The notes below the pieces were generated by a model that saw only the letters and a list, made by a program, of their open reading frames with translations, did no database searches and had not been told where the DNA came from. The position numbers were made by a program, and so were the translations under genes. 64,000 bases of DNA from Lacticaseibacillus paracasei subsp. paracasei (GTDB taxonomy: Bacteria > Bacillota > Bacilli > Lactobacillales > Lactobacillaceae): assembly GCF_000829035.1 (NCBI RefSeq), contig NZ_AP012541.1:2418001-2482000 (forward strand), written 5' to 3'. Below, piece by piece: positions 8,861 through 15,889 of the stretch. The stretch's first letter is position 1, and every line of letters begins with the position of its first letter.

Positions 8861-9148
8861 TAATTCTTTTAAAAAAAGTGCAAAAGTACTGCGGAATAGA
8901 CAATTTTGCGACGTTTACTTCTTCGGCTTTTACACTAGTTTATGATAGACAAGGCATCGACAAAATTCCTGATTTTGTCTACGTTGCACTAGAAATAAAT
9001 CCGCATTATCACAACCTAATATCTTGTTATCTGTTACACTCTTTCTTCGAATGGGCGTGATAAGGATCAATCAATAAAAGAATTAGGCTTGCTATAACCA
9101 CATCGCATCCAGTTAATAAGTGCCTATAAAATGACTACCACAAAAATA
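8861..9148. other. Gap with no supported gene
   Basis: I see no gene with a ribosome binding site. ACACTAGTT(T)ATGA near 8932-8946 matches the region around the rightward promoter at 11396, so this looks like a decayed copy of the divergent promoter pair at 11.3 kb. Confidence 0.4.
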
Positions 9149-9184
9149 CCTCCAACTTTCTTGATAAATCAAGAAAGTTGGAGG
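9149..9184 (-). terminator. Terminator of the two-peptide bacteriocin operon
   Basis: A perfect 16-bp stem around a TAAA loop, with a T-run on the minus strand (TATTTTTG). It lies at the end of the operon starting from promoter E, beyond the inserted IS. Confidence 0.75.
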
Positions 9185-9461
9185 TTGTCTGGATTTTGAA
9201 AATGGAACTAATTGCTGCCTCAAAAATGAACTTCGGTAAACATCCCATGAGCAGGCACTTCAATAAAAGATCCAAAATTGTCTTTCACGTTTGTCGATCA
9301 ACCAAACATGTGACAAAGAATAAACTTAAATTGAAGCATCTATTTGAGACGCCGAGCTATCTCTGGTCACTGCTAATCGAAGTTAAAATGATTGAAGTAA
9401 CTAAAGCAATGGCGCAGATACCGACAATCTTGTGACAACTTTTAAGAGATATATGGTATGG

Positions 9462-10512
9462 CCTAGATTGCAATAATAAAGTTACCACCTAGAAAGAGGC
9501 TTGCTCACTGCTTGAACTGGGGTTTGCCAACGGAGACATTTTCTAGGTTTGTTATTGATAAGCGCTGTGGCTTGTTGAATATCGGTCTCTGAAACCTGAT
9601 CAAACTGTGTTCCCTTCGGGAAATAGTAGCGAAGTTCTCGATTGAACCGTTCATTTGTGCCCCGTTCATTCGGGTGATAGGCGTGGCAAAAGTAAACCGG
9701 TATCCGATAGCGCTTTGTAAGCGCCTGATCGCAGGAAAACTCTTTACCGTGATCAACCGTCACTGATCGAACCGGACCCGGAAAGTCCACCATCAGTCTT
9801 GCAAATCCCTTGAGAACAGCATTTTGTGATAAGTTTTCAAGCTTAGTTGTCGCCATTAAACGTGTCACCCGATCGACAATGGTCAAAACAGCAGCCTTTG
9901 ACCCGCGACCACCGCGAACTGTATCCATCTCTAAATGTCCTTTTTCGGTTCGCCGATTAGCTGACTCACTGCGAATCTCAATTGAGGTGCCTACTGCTTG
10001 GTTATAGCGCGACCGAAGGTCTTGTCTTCTTTTATGACGTTTACCGTGATCAAAGAGTTGGCTTGGCTGAAAATCGACTTGTCTTTGATAAATCCAGTGG
10101 TAAATCGTGTGTGGCGCACAGTGAACGGCATAACCGACCATTTCAGGGGACCAACCTAGGTTTAGCTTCTCAGTTACCATCCGCTTCAACTTAGGCGTTA
10201 AAATCGAGTGCCGACCACAACGATGCCGACAAGTATCGGCATGATCCTGAGCTATAATGGCGCAGTAATCACCTTCAGGGCAACGGTGAAGCTCATGCCT
10301 AATAGAAATACGAGAGCGGCCTAAGGTCGCGGCGATGTATTGAATCGTGTGGTGTTGCATCAGTTCTATCTGAGATCGTTCAATTAAGGTTATAATGGCC
10401 ATGGGACCTGTCCTTCTCTCTAGATGGTATGTTATGCAAACACCATTTTAGCAAGAACGGACAGGTCTTTTTTCACATTTTCTGGGTGGTAACTTTAATT
10501 ATGCAATCTAGG
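9462..10512 (-). mobile_element. IS30-family insertion sequence, copy 1 of 3
   Basis: The element is 1,051 bp with ends CCTAGATTGC and matching terminal repeats (CTAGATTGCA...AAAGTTACCACC). The target duplication is ATGG (9458-9461 and 10513-10516). Length and transposase are identical to the copies at 15890 and 51348. It interrupts the operon downstream of the two-peptide bacteriocin. Confidence 0.95.
9482..10402 (-). CDS. IS30-family transposase (306 aa), copy 1
   Basis: DDE transposase with an N-terminal HTH (about 18-45, IAATLGRSRISIRHEL). The catalytic core shows GHLEMDTVRGG (first Asp near residue 158), SVTVDHGKEFS (second Asp near 218) and NERGTNERFNRELRYYFPKG (Glu near 251). Complete and in frame. 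The protein is identical in all three copies, which indicates recent transposition. Confidence 0.95.
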   Translation of the reverse strand: MAIITLIERSQIELMQHHTIQYIAATLGRSRISIRHELHRCPEGDYCAIIAQDHADTCRHRCGRHSILTPKLKRMVTEKLNLGWSPEMVGYAVHCAPHTIYHWIYQRQVDFQPSQLFDHGKRHKRRQDLRSRYNQAVGTSIEIRSESANRRTEKGHLEMDTVRGGRGSKAAVLTIVDRVTRLMATTKLENLSQNAVLKGFARLMVDFPGPVRSVTVDHGKEFSCDQALTKRYRIPVYFCHAYHPNERGTNERFNRELRYYFPKGTQFDQVSETDIQQATALINNKPRKCLRWQTPVQAVSKPLSRW

Positions 10513-10763
10513 ATGGATAGGCAGTAGTAAGCATAGGTACGATGCTTACTATCAGTAAATTTCTTCGTACGCTATCGCCATGTGCAAGCTAGGTCATCAT
10601 ATTGATAAACCAAAATAGTATACAAAGTTGAAAAAATCTCATCTAAGTTGGTCGATGTCGTCATCCTTGAGTATATCAAGCAACTATTCTTAAGGATCAG
10701 TTCTTGCGATCAGCTTTCGAATGAGACGAGATTGCTGGGCAGTTCTACGAATCGATTGGCAAA

Positions 10764-10937
10764 TCAATAAATTTTGTACTTGTTAGCGATTTCCCAGCCA
10801 GTTTTGGCACCACTAGCAATTTCATCTGCGTGACTCCACGCATCTGATGCTAGGAATCCTAGAATGGCGGCCACTGGGATCACAAATGCAAAGCCACCAG
10901 TGATCTGGCTAAGTTCTTTATCTTCTAAGTTAGTCAT
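10764..10937 (-). CDS. Class IIb bacteriocin peptide, double-glycine type
   Basis: A 57-aa precursor. The leader MTNLEDKELSQITGG (15 aa) is followed by a 42-aa mature peptide with a hydrophobic start (FAFVIPVAAILGFL), the motif DAWSHADEI and a GxxxG motif (GAKTG), typical of two-peptide bacteriocins that insert pairwise into target membranes. ATG at 10935-10937 is 9 nt after GGAGG; the ATG three codons upstream overlaps the ribosome binding site and is rejected. It is the second gene after promoter E, 38 bp behind its partner. The DAWSH block recurs in the gene at 13593. Confidence 0.9.
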   Translation of the reverse strand: MTNLEDKELSQITGGFAFVIPVAAILGFLASDAWSHADEIASGAKTGWEIANKYKIY

Positions 10938-10975
10938 TGTGCACATCCTCCTTTTGCTGTTTAGCTAGGAATGTA

Positions 10976-11149
10976 TTATTTGAATAGGCTGATAAGATCT
11001 AAGGCCATTTCTGGAGTAGGCCCAAACAAACTATTAGCGCGCCGTGCGGAGAATCCAAGACCGAGACCAAGGATTGACCATAAACCACCGTTTTCGCCAC
11101 CAGAAATCTTTTCCAAGCTGCTGTTATCTAAAGTCATGAATTGTTGCAT
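10976..11149 (-). CDS. Class IIb bacteriocin partner peptide, double-glycine type
   Basis: A 57-aa precursor. The 18-aa leader MQQFMTLDNSSLEKISGG is followed by a 39-aa mature peptide starting ENGGLWSILGLGLG, with a GxxxG motif (GLGLG) and an amphipathic end (PEMALDLISLFK). ATG at 11147-11149 follows GGAGGGATAAC with ideal spacing, so the longer in-frame ORF start is rejected. It is the first gene after promoter E and the likely partner of the peptide at 10764, since two GG peptides with GxxxG motifs sit side by side in one operon. Confidence 0.9.
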   Translation of the reverse strand: MQQFMTLDNSSLEKISGGENGGLWSILGLGLGFSARRANSLFGPTPEMALDLISLFK

Positions 11150-11237
11150 TGTTATCCCTCCATTTTCTTTGAGTGATTCATTGCTAAACATTTGGTTCTT
11201 AGGTAAAACGGTCGGGGGTGCTAGCTACCCTACACAC

Positions 11238-11284
11238 AATATACGGCTAGCAATTGCTTTTGTGGTGACTTAAATTTTAACGTT
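11238..11284 (-). promoter_or_regulatory. Response-regulator promoter E (two-peptide bacteriocin)
   Basis: AACGTT at 11279-11284, then 36 nt to TATATT (11238-11243). The second half-site 21 bp upstream is weak (ACAAA), but an extra AAACGTCG box lies 76 bp upstream, as at promoter D. The -10 context TATAYTGTGTGTA and the following GGTAGCTA are shared with promoter D. Confidence 0.8.
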
Positions 11285-11334
11285 GATATTTTCAATTTTT
11301 TTGTCAGTTCTATCGTCAAAAAATTGAAAATACG

Positions 11335-11401
11335 ACGAAAAAAGGGGATTTTACGACGTTTATTTTTTGATGACCCATTTTTCTTGAACACTAGTTATTA
11401 T
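11335..11401 (+). promoter_or_regulatory. Response-regulator promoter I (divergent to E)
   Basis: Rightward ACGAA (11335-11339) and ACGTT (11356-11360) are 21 bp apart; TATTAT (11396-11401) follows exactly 36 nt after ACGT. It drives the membrane protein gene at 11471. Confidence 0.8.
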
Positions 11402-11470
11402 GAGTATGAAATGATGTAATGATACTGAAAGTTTAAAGATGCTGAGCATAACCCAATGGAGATGACTTTC

Positions 11471-11695
11471 ATGAATGCATACAAGCAGTTGAAACAACCA
11501 CTGTCAATGTGGATCATTAATTGTTGCTTAGTGGCGTTGCTCTTTCTTGTTCCCGATGATTCAAGTATCTTTGTCTATATCGTGATTGACCTCGCAATCG
11601 TTGCTAACGGTTTTGATTTATTAAAGAAACTATTTGGTCTGTCAAAGCATGCGGACTGGCACCACAACACTTGGAATCGTGATGAATCAAAATAA
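11471..11695 (+). CDS. Small membrane protein under promoter I, immunity candidate
   Basis: A 74-aa protein with two hydrophobic segments (about 13-27 and 33-49), then a charged, His/Trp-rich tail (SKHADWHHNTW). The chosen ATG 11471 is preceded by GGAGATGACTTTC; the in-frame ATG at 11456 overlaps that site. Monocistronic, ending in a terminator. Its divergent arrangement from the two-peptide bacteriocin and shared regulation suggest immunity. I do not recognise a named family. Confidence 0.6.
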   Translation: MNAYKQLKQPLSMWIINCCLVALLFLVPDDSSIFVYIVIDLAIVANGFDLLKKLFGLSKHADWHHNTWNRDESK

Positions 11696-11749
11696 GCCTA
11701 CAAACTAAGCGTCGCCTCGTCATCGCTTAATTTGTAGGCTTGTTTTTTT
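11694..11749. terminator. Terminator after the 11471 gene
   Basis: The stem AAGCCTACAAA...TTTGTAGGCTT is followed by GTTTTTTT rightward. The minus strand also reaches T-rich sequence, so it may serve the convergent gene at 11727. Confidence 0.85.
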
Positions 11750-11912
11750 GACTTTTTTCACACACCACAATAAAAATAACGAGAAAGATCAAATAGTAGC
11801 GATCAATAAATGAAATGTGAGGTAACAAATCTAGATCACTTAAAATCAGCCAAACTATAGCAAATAAAAAGCCGCCACCAACAATAAAGCTGCTCACTTT
11901 TCTAAAACTCAT
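11727..11912 (-). CDS. Small two-helix membrane protein
   Basis: About 61 aa with two membrane segments (about 6-26 and 35-53) and a basic tail (EKSQKNKPTN). The start is uncertain: ATG 11910-11912 or an upstream GTG at 11922-11924; GAGAGTGGG precedes the ATG. It has the same shape as the other 50-65-aa membrane proteins of the island. No motif reveals the function; membership in an immunity-like set is inferred. Confidence 0.45.
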   Translation of the reverse strand: MSFRKVSSFIVGGGFLFAIVWLILSDLDLLPHISFIDRYYLIFLVIFIVVCEKSQKNKPTN

Positions 11913-12011
11913 AAACAGACCCACTCTCTATCATTCTTCAATGTTTATTTTTGCAATAATACAAACGGTTCATTTGCCAATTGAGGAGATTAAATGCATA
12001 TAGACATCATG

Positions 12012-12092
12012 ATCCGCTGACTTGAATTATCTGTTCAACAGTTGCAATAACACCTTAGTCTGGCAAAGTGTTTAAGTGTGCACGAGAAAACG
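12012..12092 (-). repeat. Relic of a second CPBP-protease gene
   Basis: About 80 bp resembling part of the intact protease gene at 12762-12842 (shared blocks CCGCTGACTTGAAT, CAGTTGCAA, GTGTGCA, GAAAACG), with roughly one mismatch in five and small gaps. It suggests a decayed tandem duplicate. Confidence 0.6.
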
Positions 12093-12115
12093 AAAGTCAT
12101 ATTCACAGATGAAAA

Positions 12116-12385
12116 TCATTTAGAGCTTCCTTTTTTGAATAAATCACTCCTCAAAAAATCGAATACAGACACCAAAAGAGACGAGCTTATCATGCTCGCT
12201 ATGAAGGTAAACAATATCACGAATATGATAACGAATCTCATTGTATTGTTAGTGCTAACTTGATAAATCATAGAAACGAATTCTTTTGGATTTATAATCC
12301 TGTACAGAATACTGAGTATCATTACCTGTATTGCTGACAAAGCAAGGATCATAATCATTCTTTGACTTTTTTTAGATTTGGTCAC
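12116..12385 (-). CDS. Small membrane protein downstream of the CPBP protease
   Basis: An 89-aa protein with two clear membrane helices (about 9-28 and 48-72), a basic N-terminus (VTKSKKSQR) and a C-terminal amphipathic segment (FDFLRSDLFKKGSSK). The GTG at 12383-12385 has GAGGAG upstream; the longer frame to 12484 has no such site. It probably shares the transcript from promoter F with the protease. Function unknown; possibly immunity-related by context. Confidence 0.5.
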   Translation of the reverse strand: MTKSKKSQRMIMILALSAIQVMILSILYRIINPKEFVSMIYQVSTNNTMRFVIIFVILFTFIASMISSSLLVSVFDFLRSDLFKKGSSK

Positions 12386-12496
12386 TTGATTCAGCTCCTC
12401 TTTTGTCGATATTTCTATAATTAAATAAGCGATTAAGCATATCCAGTAATAAAGTCTTCTGCAATTGCGAGTACAGGCGTCCAAGATACTATAAAT

Positions 12497-13309
12497 TTAT
12501 TTGATTGCTTGGCCTGCTAACCTTGCCATGAACCCTTCTTTGTCATGACAGTGCCATAAGAGCCACATAGAAATGGCCACGTAAATGCCTGCCCAGATCA
12601 CCGAAACGATTATGAGCGTCGTTTCGTCACTTACCCCATTTAATTTGCTGGGATAAGGGCCGTGAATCAGCGTTACCAAGATGTCGATCATGAAATGAAC
12701 AAAAATCGGCATCAGCAATGTGCCATAACGAACGTAGAGAGCAGCCAGCAGCATGCCCATCCCGCTGACTTGAATCATCTGACCCACAGTTGCAACAGCA
12801 CCTTGGCTTGGCAGATTACTCCAGTGTGCAAGCGAAAACGCCAGACTGCTTAGTAACATGCAATAGAGAAAGTTACGTTTGGTACCACCACGGTTAGCAA
12901 GGTAAAAGGCGCGGAGCAATCCACCGAAAATAACCCCGCGATATAGGTACTCTTCAGGAACAGCGGCGATGGTACCAATGACACTTGCTTGTAAAATATC
13001 TAAGAAGTTTCGGTTGGTAAAAATTTGCCAGGCCACAAGGCAGCCCACAATATCCCAGAACACAAATTTCTGCCAGCTTGGCCAGCCAAATGACGTCCTA
13101 AAGATAATCTTTTGTCTTAACAGCAACAGATTGAGCCCCAGAATGATAACTAAACTAAGTACTTTATAGAGCACAATGTCTGCCCAAAAATCCAGCTGTA
13201 GAAAATTCAAAAATGGGGTGAACACAAATGCTTCTATAAGTTCATCCAAGATAAAAATGTATAAAACACGTAATCCAGGCGTGAACAACCGTTGCCGTTT
13301 CTTTTTCAT
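12497..13309 (-). CDS. CPBP-family intramembrane metalloprotease (Abi/immunity-type)
   Basis: A 270-aa polytopic membrane protein. Motif 1 is PEEYLYR (EExxxR, near residue 115), motif 2 is FSLAHWSN (near 158) and motif 3 is HFMIDIL (near 208), the conserved metal-ligand pattern of CAAX/bacteriocin-processing (CPBP) proteases. Members in bacteriocin clusters often confer self-immunity. The start at 13307-13309 (MKKKRQR) has AAGGTGACGGA upstream. The longer frame to 13396 is excluded because the -10 of promoter F (13365-13370) lies inside it. Confidence 0.88.
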   Translation of the reverse strand: MKKKRQRLFTPGLRVLYIFILDELIEAFVFTPFLNFLQLDFWADIVLYKVLSLVIILGLNLLLLRQKIIFRTSFGWPSWQKFVFWDIVGCLVAWQIFTNRNFLDILQASVIGTIAAVPEEYLYRGVIFGGLLRAFYLANRGGTKRNFLYCMLLSSLAFSLAHWSNLPSQGAVATVGQMIQVSGMGMLLAALYVRYGTLLMPIFVHFMIDILVTLIHGPYPSKLNGVSDETTLIIVSVIWAGIYVAISMWLLWHCHDKEGFMARLAGQAIK

Positions 13310-13364
13310 TCCGTCACCTTCATCCAAGTTGACAAAGCCGGCTTTTTCCGACATTGCTATGAAC

Positions 13365-13431
13365 AATATACCGATTAATGAATGGCTTTTAGTCAACTAA
13401 TTTTAAACGTCGTGTTTTCGCCATTTAACGT
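13365..13431 (-). promoter_or_regulatory. Response-regulator promoter F (CPBP protease)
   Basis: Leftward half-sites AACGTTAAA and GACGTTTAA are 21 bp apart (plus AACGT at 13427-13431 and 13406-13410); TATATT (13365-13370) follows 36 nt after the second ACGT. Confidence 0.88.
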
Positions 13432-13474
13432 TGACGATCATCCGTCAAAAATTCGCTAGCGGTCATTTATTGAC

Positions 13475-13529
13475 AAAAAAAGCCACTTCACTCGGCAAAC
13501 GACGCTACGCTAAGCCAAGGAGAAGTGAC
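13475..13529 (-). terminator. Terminator of the 14.7-13.6 kb operon
   Basis: GTCACTTC...GAAGTGGC with inner GGC/GCC pairing is followed on the minus strand by TTTTTTT. It shares the GCTACGC and CACTTC blocks with the hairpin at 21208. Confidence 0.6.
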
Positions 13530-13592
13530 GCTGCAGTGTTGAAAAAGTCGCGGAGTTTGTGATTGGCGCAATTTTCCACCGGTCACAAACAC

Positions 13593-13751
13593 CTACATGC
13601 CCTGCCATCCCTTTAAAAACCCCGCAATAATTTGGTCAGTGTGTGACCAAGCATCTATCGCAATAAATCCTAAAATCAGCATTGTCAGGAATTTACGCCA
13701 GGTCATCCCTTCAATCATTTGTTGCAAACCATCATTCTTTATTCGATGCAT
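13593..13751 (-). CDS. Class II bacteriocin-like peptide with degenerate leader site
   Basis: A 52-aa product starting at ATG 13749-13751 (GGAGCACGATGAG upstream). The core LGFIAIDAWSHTDQIIAG aligns with LGFLASDAWSHADEIASG of the bacteriocin at 10764, and a GxxxG (GFLKG) follows. The leader-like N-terminus MHRIKNDGLQQMIEG ends in Glu-Gly where Gly-Gly is expected, a change one base could cause. The exporter peptidase may not cut it. A frame extension to 13892 overlaps the upstream gene and lacks a ribosome binding site. It is probably a decaying bacteriocin gene. Confidence 0.7.
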   Translation of the reverse strand: MHRIKNDGLQQMIEGMTWRKFLTMLILGFIAIDAWSHTDQIIAGFLKGWQGM

Positions 13752-13866
13752 CTCATCGTGCTCCTTCCCCAACCAGTCTAAATAAAGTGGTAAGTCACAG
13801 GATAAACAGCGTAACACTCGACTTCCGACTTCGCATTTGCGTGTGCCAATATTGGCAACAAACCGA

Positions 13867-14199
13867 TCAAGTAATAAAGTGCGGTCCGCCAACCTGACTC
13901 AGCTCTTCATGAATATCATTCTCCATGAAATCTTTCAGTTGTTGCCACCATTGATCAGCTTCCGGCGATAATTTCATCCCCTGCAACCCAATTAAGCGAA
14001 CGAACCGAGAATACAGGCGCGCTAATGCGTAATCAATGGCTCTATTTTGAAGCACATTTTCTTTTTCCAAAATGTGTAGCGCATCATCAATGACCTCTTG
14101 TGCATCGGTATTCATGACACTGACGGTTGCAGTTTTTTGAAAGCTTTCGTTGAGCCCTGTCATAATAAAATAGACTTTATTTCGCTGAATCATGTTCAT
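13867..14199 (-). CDS. Small helical protein, probable bacteriocin immunity
   Basis: A 110-aa protein without membrane segments, predicted all-helical (NTDAQEVIDDALHILEKENV, RAIDYALARLYSRFVRLIG). Size and make-up resemble cytosolic class II bacteriocin immunity proteins that form four-helix bundles. ATG 14197-14199 is preceded by GGTGACATATC. It lies between the two-helix protein and the bacteriocin-like gene in the operon of promoter G, the place expected for an immunity gene. No diagnostic motif. Confidence 0.55.
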   Translation of the reverse strand: MNMIQRNKVYFIMTGLNESFQKTATVSVMNTDAQEVIDDALHILEKENVLQNRAIDYALARLYSRFVRLIGLQGMKLSPEADQWWQQLKDFMENDIHEELSQVGGPHFIT

Positions 14200-14450
14200 G
14201 ATATGTCACCATTTCCTTTGATGTCGTGACAATTTTTCTATAGAAATGTTTGAAAAGTATCGATGCTATAGCTTTTAGGCAAAGTATCGGAAAACAATGG
14301 CTTTGTAGCCCGACTGATGGATCTTGATACCGTCTTGTATTTGAACTCTTTTAGATATGAGTCATCGTAACCGATTACATTTTAAAATCAGTTTGTCCTT
14401 GTGTACAGAAATTCGGCTTCACGTTTTTCTGCCTTCTAAGCAGACCCAAT

Positions 14451-14636
14451 TCAATGCCTCGCTTTTTCATATCCGGCATCAGTTTCCCGCAACAACGTGA
14501 GTCCTACCGCCAAAAGCAGTAGTGGCAGCGCAAAGTCACCTTGGTTGACCCAGCCCATGGCGGCAGCCAGCGTAAAAAGAAAGACACCACTGATGCCTAT
14601 CAGTAAAAGATAATGAATTGCTTTATTCAACGTCAT
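14451..14636 (-). CDS. Two-helix membrane protein, first gene after promoter G
   Basis: About 61 aa with two hydrophobic stretches (about 8-28 and 36-50) separated by a short loop (WVNQGDFA). The -10 of promoter G ends at 14700, so the frame start at 14699 would lie at or before the transcription start and is rejected. ATG 14634-14636 follows a G-rich tract; ATG 14667-14669 is an alternative. It resembles the protein at 51126 in pattern (helix, short loop, helix, acidic or basic tail). Immunity is inferred. Confidence 0.5.
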   Translation of the reverse strand: MTLNKAIHYLLLIGISGVFLFTLAAAMGWVNQGDFALPLLLLAVGLTLLRETDAGYEKARH

Positions 14637-14699
14637 CGCCAACTTGTATCCCCCCGTCCAGATGAACATCGACTTTTTCTCGCGGATGCTTTCACACAC

Positions 14700-14766
14700 A
14701 CTGTACTGGATAGTTCACACGACAACGCAAACTTTTTTTAAACGTAGGCTTTTGCCCGATTAACGT
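14700..14766 (-). promoter_or_regulatory. Response-regulator promoter G
   Basis: Leftward GACGTTAATCGG and TACGTTTAA are 21 bp apart (plus AACGT at 14762-14766 and 14741-14745); TACAGT (14700-14705) follows 36 nt after the second ACGT. The TGTGTG after the -10 is also seen at promoters D and E. Confidence 0.88.
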
Positions 14767-14861
14767 CGCTTTTTTGTCAAATATCGACCAAATTTTCTCT
14801 TTATCGATCTGCTACTCGGTTTTTCTTAACTGGTGTCAACAAGTTTCATGGCAAAAAAATA

Positions 14862-14883
14862 GCCGCAGATCTTAGTCTGCGAC
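14862..14883. terminator. Terminator of the 14956 immunity gene
   Basis: The stem GCCGCAGA/TCTGCGAC is flanked by A7 on the left and GTTTTT on the right, so it works mainly leftward. Confidence 0.75.
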
Positions 14884-14955
14884 GTTTTTGGCAAATCATA
14901 ACTGATTGATCATCAACTTTAGCCTCACCGTTTAAAATTCACAGCCCTACATCGG

Positions 14956-15291
14956 CTAGTGCCCCCAAACAATGGGAATGGCAACTAAGCCAGCGGCCAA
15001 GGCTTGCGCGCGATAACGTGCTGCATCAATATCGGCAGCAGGTACATCTTTTTTGATGTAATTGAAGACGGCCACCAGCTCTTCTGGTACGGCGTGATGA
15101 ATCAGATAGTATTTGGAAATGTCGTGGGACAACTGAGTGACAGCCGTCACATAAGCCTTATCGTCATCACCTTCATCAACCTTTTTGGCGTTGGTTTCGA
15201 TAAGCGCCCGTAATGCCGGCTCTGCTTTGATCGTTGGGTTAGCGTATGCCTTGCTTAGCATCGACATTAAAGTTTCACGTTTATCTGTCAT
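14956..15291 (-). CDS. Bacteriocin immunity protein (EntA-immunity-like)
   Basis: A 111-aa protein rich in helix: SMLSKAYANPTIK, ALRALIETNAKKVDEG, VTQLSHDISKYYLIHHAVP, with a hydrophobic C-terminus (AQALAAGLVAIPIVWGH). This matches the layout of cytosolic four-helix class II (EntA-type) immunity proteins. ATG follows AGGAAGTGCAGG. No regulon-type half-site pair is visible upstream, so it may be expressed constitutively and protect non-producing cells. Family assignment is from pattern recognition only. Confidence 0.7.
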   Translation of the reverse strand: MTDKRETLMSMLSKAYANPTIKAEPALRALIETNAKKVDEGDDDKAYVTAVTQLSHDISKYYLIHHAVPEELVAVFNYIKKDVPAADIDAARYRAQALAAGLVAIPIVWGH

Positions 15292-15889
15292 CCTGCACTT
15301 CCTTTCGATGATTAACTTGGCAATTCATGCTCACTCAGAGCACTTTAGTCATTGTGAATATTGTTAGAATGCGCTTGTCAATTGCCATTTTCAAGTATCG
15401 ATTTGGCGTTTAGATCATGTCATGCCCTGCAAACCCTGTTTTATCAGCAGCCGTGATCTCGCGCAGCACTTCGCAAGGATTACCCGCCGCAATCACGCGA
15501 GCTGGGATGTCGTGGGTGACAACACTACCTGCTCCGATAATCGTCCCCGCACCAATCGTGACGCCTGGTAGCACCGTCACATTGGCAGCGAGCCAACAGC
15601 CATCCCCGACTACAATCGGTTTAGCAATGCAGCCACCAAGTTGTCGTTCAAGTGGATCAAAAAGATGGTTGCTGGTGTACAAACCGACTTTCGGGCCAAA
15701 TAAAACGTGATCGCCAATGGTCACCGGCGCCCCGTCCAAAATGGTACAGTCATAATTGGCATAAAAATGATTGCCTACGCGGATATTCCGACCAAACTCA
15801 CAGTGAAAATTTGGATTCACAAACGGTTTGACGCCAGTTTGGCCTACCAATTTCCTAAACAAGGCATTGCGTTTGGCTGGATCGTGTTC

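Larger units (their letters stand above)
9357..10534 (-). pseudogene. 40-codon membrane ORF split by the IS30 copy
   Basis: Removing the IS (9462-10512) and one copy of its ATGG duplication joins 10534-10513 to 9457-9357 in a single frame of exactly 41 codons. The product has one strongly hydrophobic segment (GICAIALVTSIILTSI) and ends SSDQR. Its ATG has no good ribosome binding site, so it may be part of a larger decayed immunity gene of the two-peptide operon. Joining in frame at a clean duplication supports a real interruption; the function is unknown. Confidence 0.4.

Noticed and set aside
9178..9435. 85-codon plus-strand frame
   Set aside because: No ribosome binding site, begins within a terminator hairpin, and the opposite strand holds the IS-split ORF.
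13752..13892. N-terminal extension of the bacteriocin-like gene
   Set aside because: The extension lacks a ribosome binding site and overlaps the upstream helical protein; the short start has GGAG at good spacing.
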